Part shown: positions 22,540-33,446 of the stretch, piece after piece
How positions within the stretch are numbered: the first letter of the stretch is position 1
How the letters are laid out: the number at the start of each line of letters is the position of its first letter
NCBI RefSeq assembly: GCF_950023065.1
Contig: NC_088677.1
Coordinates: 17,877,230-17,941,229 of the forward strand
Source: Planococcus citri
Taxonomy: Eukaryota > Arthropoda > Insecta > Hemiptera > Pseudococcidae
Direction of reading: 5' to 3'
Length of the DNA: 64,000 bases
The notes under the pieces: generated by a model
What the model was told of the DNA's origin: nothing
The model's input: only the letters and a program-made list of their open reading frames with translations
Databases searched by the model: none
Translations under genes and position numbers: made by a program

Positions 22540-23035
22540 TAAAAATAAATTGAATAAATCGAGTCGTTCGCGAATGATTCACGAAAAATAATTGAATGAA
22601 AAGTTCAATTCGTTCGCGAATGTCACTTATACGAATCGATTCGTTCGCGAATGATGCACAAAAAAAATTCAATCCATTCGTGAATGATTCGCCAAAAGAA
22701 CTTCAATCCGTTCGTGAATGATTCACCAAAAATTGAGTAAATGAATCGATTCGTTCAAGAACGAGTCACTCATACCAATCGATTTGTTCGCGAACGAGTC
22801 ATTTATACGAATAGATTCGTTCGCGAACGAGTCACTTACACGAATCGATTCGTTCGTGAATAATTTAGTAACTATTAATTTACTCGTTCGCGAATGATTC
22901 ACCTAAAAATCACTCAATTTGTTTACTAAATTGCCAATTGTTCGTAAATGATTCGATTCGATTGTAAACAGAACAGAAACAGATCAATTGCTGTAAAAAT
23001 GTTTCAAAACTAGTGAATCAATTCGTTCGTAATAA
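22540..23035. repeat. Minisatellite centred on ATTCGTTCGCGAATGATTCA
   Basis: About a dozen imperfect units of 33-45 bases, each with the self-complementary core TTCGCGAA or TTCGTGAA, many preceded by the palindromic GAATCGATTC. The ORF on the minus strand at 22415-22672 is an artefact of this array. Copies recur at +2590 and +5180. Confidence 0.75.
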
Positions 23036-23283
23036 ATTTTTATTCAAAGAAAAGTCGGTCTTCTCACGCTAAATGCGTGAGTGTTTTTTTTTTGGTTTGT
23101 TTTTGTTTTATACAATAATATGTAATTTGTAGGAAGACATTGGTCGTCTACAAAAGGAAATTAAGTCTGAATCTAACCAACTCCAAATACTAAATACAGA
23201 GATAAAACTTCTTTGAGAAATGAAAAATCCCTCTAGTGGCTCCATTAAAGGTTCAAATTATTGAAAACTAACTCTTCCCAGCG

Positions 23284-23492
23284 CATTTGGAAACCGAGGA
23301 CTCTTCAGGTACAGTTTTTACTGATAATGCAGCTGCAGAAATAAAATGCTATTAAAAATGAGTGACCAGATTCAAATCATATCTTATGCTTATTCCACGT
23401 GCTTCAAGCACTATTGAGGTGGTTGTGGGATAATGCTAATGCTATCGAATCAGACGATCGAATTGAGCTTATGAGCAGCTTTAATAATTGTA
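23284..23492 (+). pseudogene. MULE-like transposase relic in tandem unit 1
   Basis: Same region as 15642-15868, here with a frame break between FTDNAAAEIK and HILCLFHVLQALLRWLWDNA. Two of the Trp codons kept in the 15.7 kb copy are changed. An adjacent upstream exon start EDIGRLQKEIKSESNQLQIL lies at about 23135. Repeated at 25874 and 28464. Confidence 0.6.
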
Positions 23493-23699
23493 ATATAATT
23501 ATTTATTTACTATGATTATATTAAAAGAAAAATTATTTTGAAAATAGATTATATGTAAATCAAGAAATAATTATTAATAAAATTCAATTTATACGGGCGA
23601 ATTCTCTCTTTTTTTGTAATTAGACTCTTATCAAAATTGTATCAAAACTTTCATAACTGAAACTGAAAAAAATAATAAAACAGCTAGCTCTGATTACAG

Positions 23700-23956
23700 T
23701 TCAAGTGCTTCCAATATACCAAACACTACCCGATGGTAACCACTATATTATTGTAGCAATGAATTTCGGAGACACAATTTACGTGAGTAGATGGATGCGA
23801 GATCCTCTGGTCACAGTACTCATAGGATTTGGAATTCCCGAAGAAGTTATCGACAGTTTCGAATCATGTTCAAAAGCCAATAACAGGAGTGATGAACAAC
23901 AGGCAAAAGTTCTTCCAATGTACCTTTCTGACTTGGCATTGGAAGATTTCTCCTGA
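23700..23956 (+). CDS. QVLPIYQ exon of tandem unit 1
   Basis: Open from the GATTACAG acceptor at 23700 to TGA at 23954 (QVLPIYQTLPDGNH, NFGDTIYVSRWMRDPLVTVL). It differs from the 16071 copy at a handful of residues and stops about six codons earlier. The W-M-R-D-P-L core links it to the RING gene at 62946. Copies at 26290-26546 and 28880-29136. Confidence 0.4.
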
Positions 23957-23996
23957 TCGTCAATGAAAATATTCAGAATAACACCCCTTCCATTTC

Positions 23997-24307
23997 ATGA
24001 AGAAGGCTTTTAACGAAAAAGCTCAAAAGGAAGCAAGCAAAAATATACTATTGACCAGATTTCAAAACGATGACGAAAAAATATTACAATATTTAACAGA
24101 TATTTTAAATCTTTGCAATAGTGTCAACCATAATACATGGAAGAATCTGTAAAATGCAAACATGTTTTAAAAGGATTAAAATCGGATATCCATACACACA
24201 TTTCTCTTCTGGATAATAATTCAACAGTTGAAAAAATTAGAGCAAATTTACAAAAATATGAATGTACTGAAAATCTTTTGAATTATAGAAACAATCAAGA
24301 TAAGTAA
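23997..24307 (+). pseudogene. Gag relic of tandem unit 1
   Basis: Frame 1, ATG 23997 to TAA 24152 (MKKAFNEKAQKEASKNILL, FQNDDEKILQYLTDILNLCN). Frame 2, ATG 24137 to TAA 24305 (MEESVKCKHVLKGLKSDI, then LLDNNSTVEKIRANLQKYE). The two overlap because of extra bases near 24135 that the 16.4 kb copy lacks. The pattern is that of a Ty3/gypsy capsid. Repeated at +2590 and +5180. Confidence 0.6.
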
Positions 24308-24326
24308 AGAATCAAGACTCAGAAAG

Positions 24327-24653
24327 ATGGAAAATGAGCTATTATTGCTAAACAATTCAAATGTTGATAATTCAAGTGAATCGATGAATAATCTTGAAAT
24401 AAAACCTAATGAAAAAAATTATGCTAAGTATGTCGAATTCAAAGGGGAACAACGGCTCGCCCATGAATATTGGAGCCCCGATGGTTCGAGGATAGTGACT
24501 CTGTGCTCCTCCGAAGCAGATTATCGAGAAGGGAAGAGTCACATAGGATGGCACTCCGTGTGCCCCCTACTATCCTGCCATTTCTATAATGTCCACTTCT
24601 GGGCAATGAGGGTAATTTTCTGTTTATTTCGAAATTCGACTATTCGCGGATGA
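24327..24653 (+). CDS. Gag-to-family-exon fusion ORF, unit 1
   Basis: The frame starts at ATG 24327 just downstream of the gag relic, passes ...NEKNYAK and enters the family exon at about 24427 (YVEFKGEQ, RLAHEYWSPDGSRIVTLCSS, WHSVCPLLSCHFYNVHFWAMR, ending 24613 at GTAATTTT). In family copy C the corresponding exon begins after an intron acceptor; here the join falls at the same AG, so upstream intron sequence has been replaced by gag-like sequence in frame. Exon 5 does not follow in this unit because the unit ends inside the intron. Confidence 0.45.
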   Translation: MENELLLLNNSNVDNSSESMNNLEIKPNEKNYAKYVEFKGEQRLAHEYWSPDGSRIVTLCSSEADYREGKSHIGWHSVCPLLSCHFYNVHFWAMRVIFCLFRNSTIRG

Positions 24654-27213
24654 ATTTTTGGAAATTCGAGTTCGACAAAAAATTGAGGATATTTTTATTG
24701 ATACAATGTACGTTTAAACGATACGTTTATCGATCAATTTCACGAAAATAGAAATGAAAATTTATCGATTTTCTTATTTCAAATAGGTAGTCAACATGTA
24801 TACCTTTTAAAATTGCATTTTGGAAAAGTACAACGGTGGACCTGGGGCGAAGGAGTTGGCTTGGTGAGCGGGTGGTACACGGTTCAAATCGTACCCTAGG
24901 AGCAAATTTTTAAAAAATTTTTTTTAATGATTTTTGACAGAAAATGTTGGAATTTATCGATTTTTTTATTTCGAATGTACGCGGATCAATTTTGGACTCG
25001 ATAATTAATCGATATATTCGCGAATAATTAACCAAAAATTAATTAAATGGATTTTTGACAGAAAATGTTGAAATTTATCGATTTTCTTATTTCGAATGTA
25101 ACGCGGATCAATTTTGGACTCAATATCACTAAAAATAAATTGAATAAATCGAGTCGTTCGCGAATGATTCACGAAAAATAATTGAATGAAAAGTTCAATT
25201 CGTTCGCGAATGTCACTTATACGAATCGATTCGTTCGCGAATGATGCACAAAAAAAATTCAATCCATTCGTGAATGATTCGCCAAAAGAACTTCAATCCG
25301 TTCGTGAATGATTCACCAAAAATTGAGTAAATGAATCGATTCGTTCAAGAACGAGTCACTCATACCAATCGATTTGTTCGCGAACGAGTCATTTATACGA
25401 ATAGATTCGTTCGCGAACGAGTCACTTACACGAATCGATTCGTTCGTGAATAATTTAGTAACTATTAATTTACTCGTTCGCGAATGATTCACCTAAAAAT
25501 CACTCAATTTGTTTACTAAATTGCCAATTGTTCGTAAATGATTCGATTCGATTGTAAACAGAACAGAAACAGATCAATTGCTGTAAAAATGTTTCAAAAC
25601 TAGTGAATCAATTCGTTCGTAATAAATTTTTATTCAAAGAAAAGTCGGTCTTCTCACGCTAAATGCGTGAGTGTTTTTTTTTTGGTTTGTTTTTGTTTTA
25701 TACAATAATATGTAATTTGTAGGAAGACATTGGTCGTCTACAAAAGGAAATTAAGTCTGAATCTAACCAACTCCAAATACTAAATACAGAGATAAAACTT
25801 CTTTGAGAAATGAAAAATCCCTCTAGTGGCTCCATTAAAGGTTCAAATTATTGAAAACTAACTCTTCCCAGCGCATTTGGAAACCGAGGACTCTTCAGGT
25901 ACAGTTTTTACTGATAATGCAGCTGCAGAAATAAAATGCTATTAAAAATGAGTGACCAGATTCAAATCATATCTTATGCTTATTCCACGTGCTTCAAGCA
26001 CTATTGAGGTGGTTGTGGGATAATGCTAATGCTATCGAATCAGACGATCGAATTGAGCTTATGAGCAGCTTTAATAATTGTAATATAATTATTTATTTAC
26101 TATGATTATATTAAAAGAAAAATTATTTTGAAAATAGATTATATGTAAATCAAGAAATAATTATTAATAAAATTCAATTTATACGGGCGAATTCTCTCTT
26201 TTTTTGTAATTAGACTCTTATCAAAATTGTATCAAAACTTTCATAACTGAAACTGAAAAAAATAATAAAACAGCTAGCTCTGATTACAGTTCAAGTGCTT
26301 CCAATATACCAAACACTACCCGATGGTAACCACTATATTATTGTAGCAATGAATTTCGGAGACACAATTTACGTGAGTAGATGGATGCGAGATCCTCTGG
26401 TCACAGTACTCATAGGATTTGGAATTCCCGAAGAAGTTATCGACAGTTTCGAATCATGTTCAAAAGCCAATAACAGGAGTGATGAACAACAGGCAAAAGT
26501 TCTTCCAATGTACCTTTCTGACTTGGCATTGGAAGATTTCTCCTGATCGTCAATGAAAATATTCAGAATAACACCCCTTCCATTTCATGAAGAAGGCTTT
26601 TAACGAAAAAGCTCAAAAGGAAGCAAGCAAAAATATACTATTGACCAGATTTCAAAACGATGACGAAAAAATATTACAATATTTAACAGATATTTTAAAT
26701 CTTTGCAATAGTGTCAACCATAATACATGGAAGAATCTGTAAAATGCAAACATGTTTTAAAAGGATTAAAATCGGATATCCATACACACATTTCTCTTCT
26801 GGATAATAATTCAACAGTTGAAAAAATTAGAGCAAATTTACAAAAATATGAATGTACTGAAAATCTTTTGAATTATAGAAACAATCAAGATAAGTAAAGA
26901 ATCAAGACTCAGAAAGATGGAAAATGAGCTATTATTGCTAAACAATTCAAATGTTGATAATTCAAGTGAATCGATGAATAATCTTGAAATAAAACCTAAT
27001 GAAAAAAATTATGCTAAGTATGTCGAATTCAAAGGGGAACAACGGCTCGCCCATGAATATTGGAGCCCCGATGGTTCGAGGATAGTGACTCTGTGCTCCT
27101 CCGAAGCAGATTATCGAGAAGGGAAGAGTCACATAGGATGGCACTCCGTGTGCCCCCTACTATCCTGCCATTTCTATAATGTCCACTTCTGGGCAATGAG
27201 GGTAATTTTCTGT
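24624..27213 (+). repeat. 2,590-base tandem unit, copy 2
   Basis: Follows unit 1 without a gap. All landmark features keep the exact 2,590-base offset and the translated pieces are identical. Contents as in unit 1. Confidence 0.9.
26290..26546 (+). CDS. QVLPIYQ exon of tandem unit 2
   Basis: Identical to 23700-23956. Confidence 0.4.
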
Positions 27214-27243
27214 TTATTTCGAAATTCGACTATTCGCGGATGA
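26917..27243 (+). CDS. Gag-to-family-exon fusion ORF, unit 2
   Basis: Identical to 24327-24653, including the read-through into the next unit after the GTAATTTT donor. Confidence 0.4.
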   Translation: MENELLLLNNSNVDNSSESMNNLEIKPNEKNYAKYVEFKGEQRLAHEYWSPDGSRIVTLCSSEADYREGKSHIGWHSVCPLLSCHFYNVHFWAMRVIFCLFRNSTIRG

Positions 27244-29803
27244 ATTTTTGGAAATTCGAGTTCGACAAAAAATTGAGGATATTTTTATTGATACAATGTA
27301 CGTTTAAACGATACGTTTATCGATCAATTTCACGAAAATAGAAATGAAAATTTATCGATTTTCTTATTTCAAATAGGTAGTCAACATGTATACCTTTTAA
27401 AATTGCATTTTGGAAAAGTACAACGGTGGACCTGGGGCGAAGGAGTTGGCTTGGTGAGCGGGTGGTACACGGTTCAAATCGTACCCTAGGAGCAAATTTT
27501 TAAAAAATTTTTTTTAATGATTTTTGACAGAAAATGTTGGAATTTATCGATTTTTTTATTTCGAATGTACGCGGATCAATTTTGGACTCGATAATTAATC
27601 GATATATTCGCGAATAATTAACCAAAAATTAATTAAATGGATTTTTGACAGAAAATGTTGAAATTTATCGATTTTCTTATTTCGAATGTAACGCGGATCA
27701 ATTTTGGACTCAATATCACTAAAAATAAATTGAATAAATCGAGTCGTTCGCGAATGATTCACGAAAAATAATTGAATGAAAAGTTCAATTCGTTCGCGAA
27801 TGTCACTTATACGAATCGATTCGTTCGCGAATGATGCACAAAAAAAATTCAATCCATTCGTGAATGATTCGCCAAAAGAACTTCAATCCGTTCGTGAATG
27901 ATTCACCAAAAATTGAGTAAATGAATCGATTCGTTCAAGAACGAGTCACTCATACCAATCGATTTGTTCGCGAACGAGTCATTTATACGAATAGATTCGT
28001 TCGCGAACGAGTCACTTACACGAATCGATTCGTTCGTGAATAATTTAGTAACTATTAATTTACTCGTTCGCGAATGATTCACCTAAAAATCACTCAATTT
28101 GTTTACTAAATTGCCAATTGTTCGTAAATGATTCGATTCGATTGTAAACAGAACAGAAACAGATCAATTGCTGTAAAAATGTTTCAAAACTAGTGAATCA
28201 ATTCGTTCGTAATAAATTTTTATTCAAAGAAAAGTCGGTCTTCTCACGCTAAATGCGTGAGTGTTTTTTTTTTGGTTTGTTTTTGTTTTATACAATAATA
28301 TGTAATTTGTAGGAAGACATTGGTCGTCTACAAAAGGAAATTAAGTCTGAATCTAACCAACTCCAAATACTAAATACAGAGATAAAACTTCTTTGAGAAA
28401 TGAAAAATCCCTCTAGTGGCTCCATTAAAGGTTCAAATTATTGAAAACTAACTCTTCCCAGCGCATTTGGAAACCGAGGACTCTTCAGGTACAGTTTTTA
28501 CTGATAATGCAGCTGCAGAAATAAAATGCTATTAAAAATGAGTGACCAGATTCAAATCATATCTTATGCTTATTCCACGTGCTTCAAGCACTATTGAGGT
28601 GGTTGTGGGATAATGCTAATGCTATCGAATCAGACGATCGAATTGAGCTTATGAGCAGCTTTAATAATTGTAATATAATTATTTATTTACTATGATTATA
28701 TTAAAAGAAAAATTATTTTGAAAATAGATTATATGTAAATCAAGAAATAATTATTAATAAAATTCAATTTATACGGGCGAATTCTCTCTTTTTTTGTAAT
28801 TAGACTCTTATCAAAATTGTATCAAAACTTTCATAACTGAAACTGAAAAAAATAATAAAACAGCTAGCTCTGATTACAGTTCAAGTGCTTCCAATATACC
28901 AAACACTACCCGATGGTAACCACTATATTATTGTAGCAATGAATTTCGGAGACACAATTTACGTGAGTAGATGGATGCGAGATCCTCTGGTCACAGTACT
29001 CATAGGATTTGGAATTCCCGAAGAAGTTATCGACAGTTTCGAATCATGTTCAAAAGCCAATAACAGGAGTGATGAACAACAGGCAAAAGTTCTTCCAATG
29101 TACCTTTCTGACTTGGCATTGGAAGATTTCTCCTGATCGTCAATGAAAATATTCAGAATAACACCCCTTCCATTTCATGAAGAAGGCTTTTAACGAAAAA
29201 GCTCAAAAGGAAGCAAGCAAAAATATACTATTGACCAGATTTCAAAACGATGACGAAAAAATATTACAATATTTAACAGATATTTTAAATCTTTGCAATA
29301 GTGTCAACCATAATACATGGAAGAATCTGTAAAATGCAAACATGTTTTAAAAGGATTAAAATCGGATATCCATACACACATTTCTCTTCTGGATAATAAT
29401 TCAACAGTTGAAAAAATTAGAGCAAATTTACAAAAATATGAATGTACTGAAAATCTTTTGAATTATAGAAACAATCAAGATAAGTAAAGAATCAAGACTC
29501 AGAAAGATGGAAAATGAGCTATTATTGCTAAACAATTCAAATGTTGATAATTCAAGTGAATCGATGAATAATCTTGAAATAAAACCTAATGAAAAAAATT
29601 ATGCTAAGTATGTCGAATTCAAAGGGGAACAACGGCTCGCCCATGAATATTGGAGCCCCGATGGTTCGAGGATAGTGACTCTGTGCTCCTCCGAAGCAGA
29701 TTATCGAGAAGGGAAGAGTCACATAGGATGGCACTCCGTGTGCCCCCTACTATCCTGCCATTTCTATAATGTCCACTTCTGGGCAATGAGGGTAATTTTC
29801 TGT
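27214..29803 (+). repeat. 2,590-base tandem unit, copy 3
   Basis: The last unit. It alone is continued by the complete family intron and exon 5 at 29873, so it, not unit 1 or 2, is joined to the original downstream sequence. Confidence 0.9.
28880..29136 (+). CDS. QVLPIYQ exon of tandem unit 3
   Basis: Identical to 23700-23956. Confidence 0.4.
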
Positions 29804-30040
29804 TTATTTTATTTAATTTTTTTTTAGTACTATAGTTTCATAAAATTAAATAATAATCTTATTCATTTTCAGAATGATTTGCTGGAGGTCCTAAGAAGGG
29901 TGAATGAAAATGAGGAGATTCCTCCTCCTGCAGTCCATTCCGTGATAGATTTGCAGAGACAGACGTTCCCGCATTTTCATTTCATTAACTTATATTTCAC
30001 ACTTAGAGATTTTTTTATTTCTTTTTTGTACATAATATAG
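29507..30040 (+). CDS. Copy D of the CHFFN/FWAMR family (unit 3 plus exon 5)
   Basis: Exon 29507(or 29607)-29793 is the gag-fused exon ending CHFYNVHFWAMR at GTAATT. Intron of 79 bases. Exon 5 starts at 29873 after TTTTCAG: NDLLEVLRRVNENEEIPPP, then FPHFHFINLYFTLRDFF, ending at TAG 30038. It matches exon 5 of copy C up to the proline run, and a piece of the same C-terminal stretch (FTLRD) at 33046. A second partial copy of the intron end and exon start occurs at about 30043-30088. Phases agree (0/0). Function unknown. Confidence 0.5.
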
Positions 30041-30153
30041 TTTCATAAAATTAGATATTGATCTTATTTATTTTCAGAATGATTTGCATTAAAGTAGTCA
30101 ATTAAACAAATCACTATTTCCTTTTTATTTTTTTTTAATTTTATAACTTGAAG

Positions 30154-31167
30154 GTTTGGGTGATCTCTTGGGGGAGATCAATAACCAAACAAGGGAGACC
30201 CAAAATCCGGAGGCGGGGTCCTCCAATGAAGACTCCATAACATTGACATTATCCTTCACGGACGCAGAGGAGCCAGTTCAAGAGGTTTTAGATACAAATG
30301 AGGGGTGTCTGGTGCCAAATGAAGAGCTACCTGTAGTGGATGAGCCAATACCCACTCTCGCGCCTCAGCCAATTGTTGTCCTGGAATGTGAGCCATCTAC
30401 TTCCGGAGTTGTATTTCAGAGAGTGGTGAGTAAAGTAATTTTGAGGGGGAATTTAAAATGAGGGAGTTGGGCAATGATATAATAAATTATTAAATTTTCA
30501 GAAAAATGAAGTGGACAAGTTAATCGAAAATTTGTTCAGGGAAGAAGAAGAAGCTGAAACGGAAGTTTCAAAGGAAGAGGTGGTAGAAGATATACATGAA
30601 GACGTGCTGGTGGGGGTTAAAAGAAAGAGGGCTGGAGACGGAAATATGGTTAAGATATGTACAGCCATAATTTTTGAATCAAGGGGGAATGGTTTTTTTT
30701 TGTGTAGCATTTGTGTTTGAATTTTTTTTTTTTTTTTTTTTTTTAGTTTGCCAGAAAAATCAAGTTAGAAAAAGAAGAAGAAGAACCAAAAAGTCATAAA
30801 ATACGTGATTCAAGGCGTAAAGAAAGCAGACTGGTCACCCATAATTCATATAGGGCTGTATGGCACGACACTCGAGTGGCCATTAATGATTTTTGTCCCT
30901 CCACAAGATGTTTCTTCTATAATTCCAATTTTTGGAGGATGAGGGTAAATTGAATTTTGATCTTTATTTTTTTTTATATATATATTTTTTGTGATGATTT
31001 TTGTATTATTCTGTTCATTTAAAAAAAAAATTGTATCATTTCAGGACGATCTGGAGGAGGTTCTAAAAATTGTCAACGAAGAGGGGGAGATATCAAAAGT
31101 TTCTAACGTAAGAATCAACAACAAATTCAAGAGTTACTTCAACTATTCGTACCTAAATTACTTGGAG
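30154..31167 (+). CDS. Copy E of the CHFFN/FWAMR family, intact over four exons
   Basis: Exon 2 30154-30425 (two bases then LGDLLGEINNQTRETQNPEA, acidic, proline-rich) ends at GTGAGT. Exon 3 30502-30648 (NEVDKLIENLFREEEEAETE, basic end KRKRAGDGNM) ends at GTTAAG. Exon 4 30747-30944 (FARKIKLEKEEEEPK, then WHDTRVAINDF, CPSTRCFFYNSNFWRMR) ends at GTAAAT. Exon 5 31045-31167 (DDLEEVLKIVNEEGEIS to YLNYLE) ends at GTACGA. Exons 3, 4 and 5 are exactly 49, 66 and 41 codons with no stop, all phase 0. KRKR could be a nuclear signal. The conserved Cys-x5-Cys plus aromatic residues might form a small metal or ligand site, but this is guesswork. Exon 1 and the last exon are not identified. I recognise no known domain. 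Confidence 0.65.
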
Positions 31168-31259
31168 GTACGAAAAAATATATTGGAGAATCGGCCAAAT
31201 TACGAGGAGGGAAGAAAATGGTTCCCTTCTTGTATTTGGATTTTTTTTTTTCAAAAGTA

Positions 31260-31747
31260 AGTATGTTAATTTTTTTATGTCATCTGTTTTTTTTTGTTGT
31301 TGTTGTAAATACACGATTCTATATTAATTTATGTAGCCTGTTGTTGTTTATTTGTTCAAGTATATGACTGCAGTGTGTACAAATTCTGAGCAGCCATTGA
31401 TAGTATCTGGGTAAAGTTATTTATTCACATTGAGACGTATTAACAACTCTTAATACATATTATATTCATCATCTGGATAACATTATTCATATTTGTAGCT
31501 CGAACTCACTCACTCTTCTATAGTAACTAGGTTAGATACCTATTGAATTCGCCAGAAGTAAGTTGTTTTTGGTTGCTTTATTTTTTTATGTTTGGGTTAC
31601 TTACTCAAGTTCCTTATCGCTTTTTCGCAAACAATTCCAAAAAGTCCTTAATTTTTTTTATCAAGAATAAATTCATAATTGCAAAAACGTATAATATTTT
31701 TTTAATAAATTGATATTATAATATAAGTATTCTACCATTTTACTACA
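31260..31747. other. No gene recognised
   Basis: AT-rich sequence downstream of copy E. The 3' exons of that gene may lie here but no splice-bounded frame stands out. Confidence 0.4.
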
Positions 31748-32188
31748 TACAGGGGTGGCGAAAAGTCAGCGTACCAATTTGCAATTTCAAAAATTTTAGT
31801 TTTTTGCAAAAAAAAATCAAAAACCAAGCATCCTAGAAAAAAAACTAATGACATTGAGTCGATTGGAAGTTCAATTCTCTACAATTTTTCTCGCTTCATT
31901 TTTTCATAGGACGTGCTTCGTTTCGCCTCCAGATCGATTTTTATGAAACTCAGTTCGCAAATTTTTGAAATGAACTTTTGAAAAATAGTTTTGCAAAATG
32001 AGTTTCATAAAAATCGATCTGGAGGCGAAACGAAGCACCCTACGAAAAAAGGAGGTCGGAGAAAATTTTAGAGAATTAAATTTCCAACCGACGCAATATC
32101 ATTAAGTTTTTTTTTCTAGGATGCTTGGTTTTTAATTTTTTTTACAAAAAACTAAAAATCGGAATACTGACTTTTTATCCTCTCTGTA
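31748..32188. mobile_element. 440-base palindromic MITE
   Basis: Ends TACAGGGGTGG and CCTCTCTGTA, with GCGAAAAGTCAG versus CTGACTTTTTATC just inside. Near-complete inverted symmetry around 31968, the clearest arm being ATCGATCTGGAGGCGAAACG and its complement. TA at both flanks. No ORF. Confidence 0.8.
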
Positions 32189-32189
32189 T

Positions 32190-33040
32190 AATATTCTGCA
32201 AACACTAACTTCAAAGAGACTTGCAAAGATCGATAACCTTCCCAAGTACGAGTAGGTATCATTTCGTTTATTTTAAATTTACGTATTCTTGAAATCTAAA
32301 TATCTTTTTTTGTTCAGTTTTCATTATGGTTCAAATTATTGACCTTTCTACCTGGGTTAGACAGTCTGTGTAATGAGCTATATCGATGTATACCAGCATG
32401 AGAAACCAGATGTTATGGTTTTTTGCTCAACAATAAGGTACAGATGGGACGAATCAAAAGTAGAAATAGCCCCATCGGCCCTCTTGGTATGTATCTGAAT
32501 GATACAGCTTCGAATGGTCTTCTTCTATTTTAAAAAATGTTCATATCAATAGTAAGACAAAGTAGAAAATAAATAGGAGATAAATAGAACCATTTTGTAT
32601 TTTTATTAGGTACGTACCTCTCCATTTCATGAAATTTCTACATATTTATCATATCGTTGTCTTTATTTGAAAATAAATGTAAATTTTTAAAAATAAAATA
32701 TAGGTTAAAATCACGTGATTTTTTTGGAATTCTATTTCTCTTCCAATTTTGGGCTGGTCGATACCAACAAATAATCAGTCGAAATCGAAAATCAAAGTTT
32801 GAGAATCTAGAGTCCCTGTTTTACCGGAGGTGTTGAGGACAGCTAGAAGGGGCTCATTTCTGGAATTATATTCCTCCTCAATACAACTCAATTTCAAATG
32901 ACCTTCTCTTTTCTTCAAAAATCGTTCAAAAGGAAATATTAAGTTTCATTTCACTTTAAAATAAAATGCCTCTAGATCAGGAGCTGATTCTGCACTTCGA
33001 GTATTTTAATATTATCTAGGATTCCTATAGATAATACACA
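32190..33040. other. No gene recognised
   Basis: AT-rich, no long frame, no repeat partner identified in the window. Confidence 0.4.
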
Positions 33041-33045
33041 TATTG

Positions 33046-33446
33046 TTAGGCGGAGGCGTTCCCGAATTTTTATTTCCTATATTTCACACTTAGGGATTCG
33101 TTATAGGTCAACAATGGCGGAAGGGGAAAATGTGGATTCCCAGCCGCAGATAAAATTTTGTACAAATATTTCGTATATTTTGCATTTTATTTGTGTAGTT
33201 GTTTGGTTTTTTTTTTCAATTTTTTTGTTTGTGTATTTTAATTTTTGCTATGTATTGGTTTTGTTTTTTTTTTTTAGTGTTTTGTACCTATTCATGATTT
33301 TTTTTTGCAGTTTTTTCATTTTTTTTTTGCAGGAGATTTTGACAATGGTCAAAAAACGAAGAAAAAAAGGATTACAGCATAATACTGAATTTTCATATTT
33401 TTCAAAAGAAAATTCAATGCTGCAGTTTTGTTTAGACAACGTGTAG
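33046..33446 (+). pseudogene. Copy F fragment of the family, plus an ORF of unknown nature
   Basis: 33046-33105 translates to AFPNFYFLYFTLRDSL, matching the exon-5 tail of copy D (FPHFHFINLYFTLRDF). Eight bases later an ATG at 33114 opens a 110-codon frame: MAEGENVDSQPQIKF looks like a real N-terminus and has a GT at a phase that could join exon 2 of the family, while the following Phe/Val-rich stretch is probably intron. From 33343, after TTTGCAG, the frame reads EILTMVKKRRKKG to TAG. Whether this is a first exon of another copy is uncertain. Confidence 0.3.

Larger units (their letters stand above)
22034..24623 (+). repeat. 2,590-base tandem unit, copy 1
   Basis: First of three head-to-tail units. 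It starts at TTATTT (22034-22039), and the same six bases mark both internal junctions (24624, 27214) and the exit (29804). In order it holds an AT-rich lead, a tRNA-like segment, a block of TTCGCGAA-centred repeats, a MULE relic, the QVLPIYQ exon, a gag relic, and the WHSVCPL/FWAMR exon of the gene family. It thus ends within the intron after that exon. Confidence 0.9.

Noticed and set aside
22415..22672. Minus-strand 85-codon ORF repeated three times exactly
   Set aside because: It lies in the TTCGCGAA array and is repeated only because the unit is triplicated.
22034..29803. CRISPR-like array
   Set aside because: The repeat is 2.6 kb with no short repeats and unique spacers, and the sequence is eukaryotic.
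24327..30040. Family proteins as bicycle-type gall effectors of hemipterans
   Set aside because: No signal peptide and no paired C-Y-C motifs are visible; the motif set is different.
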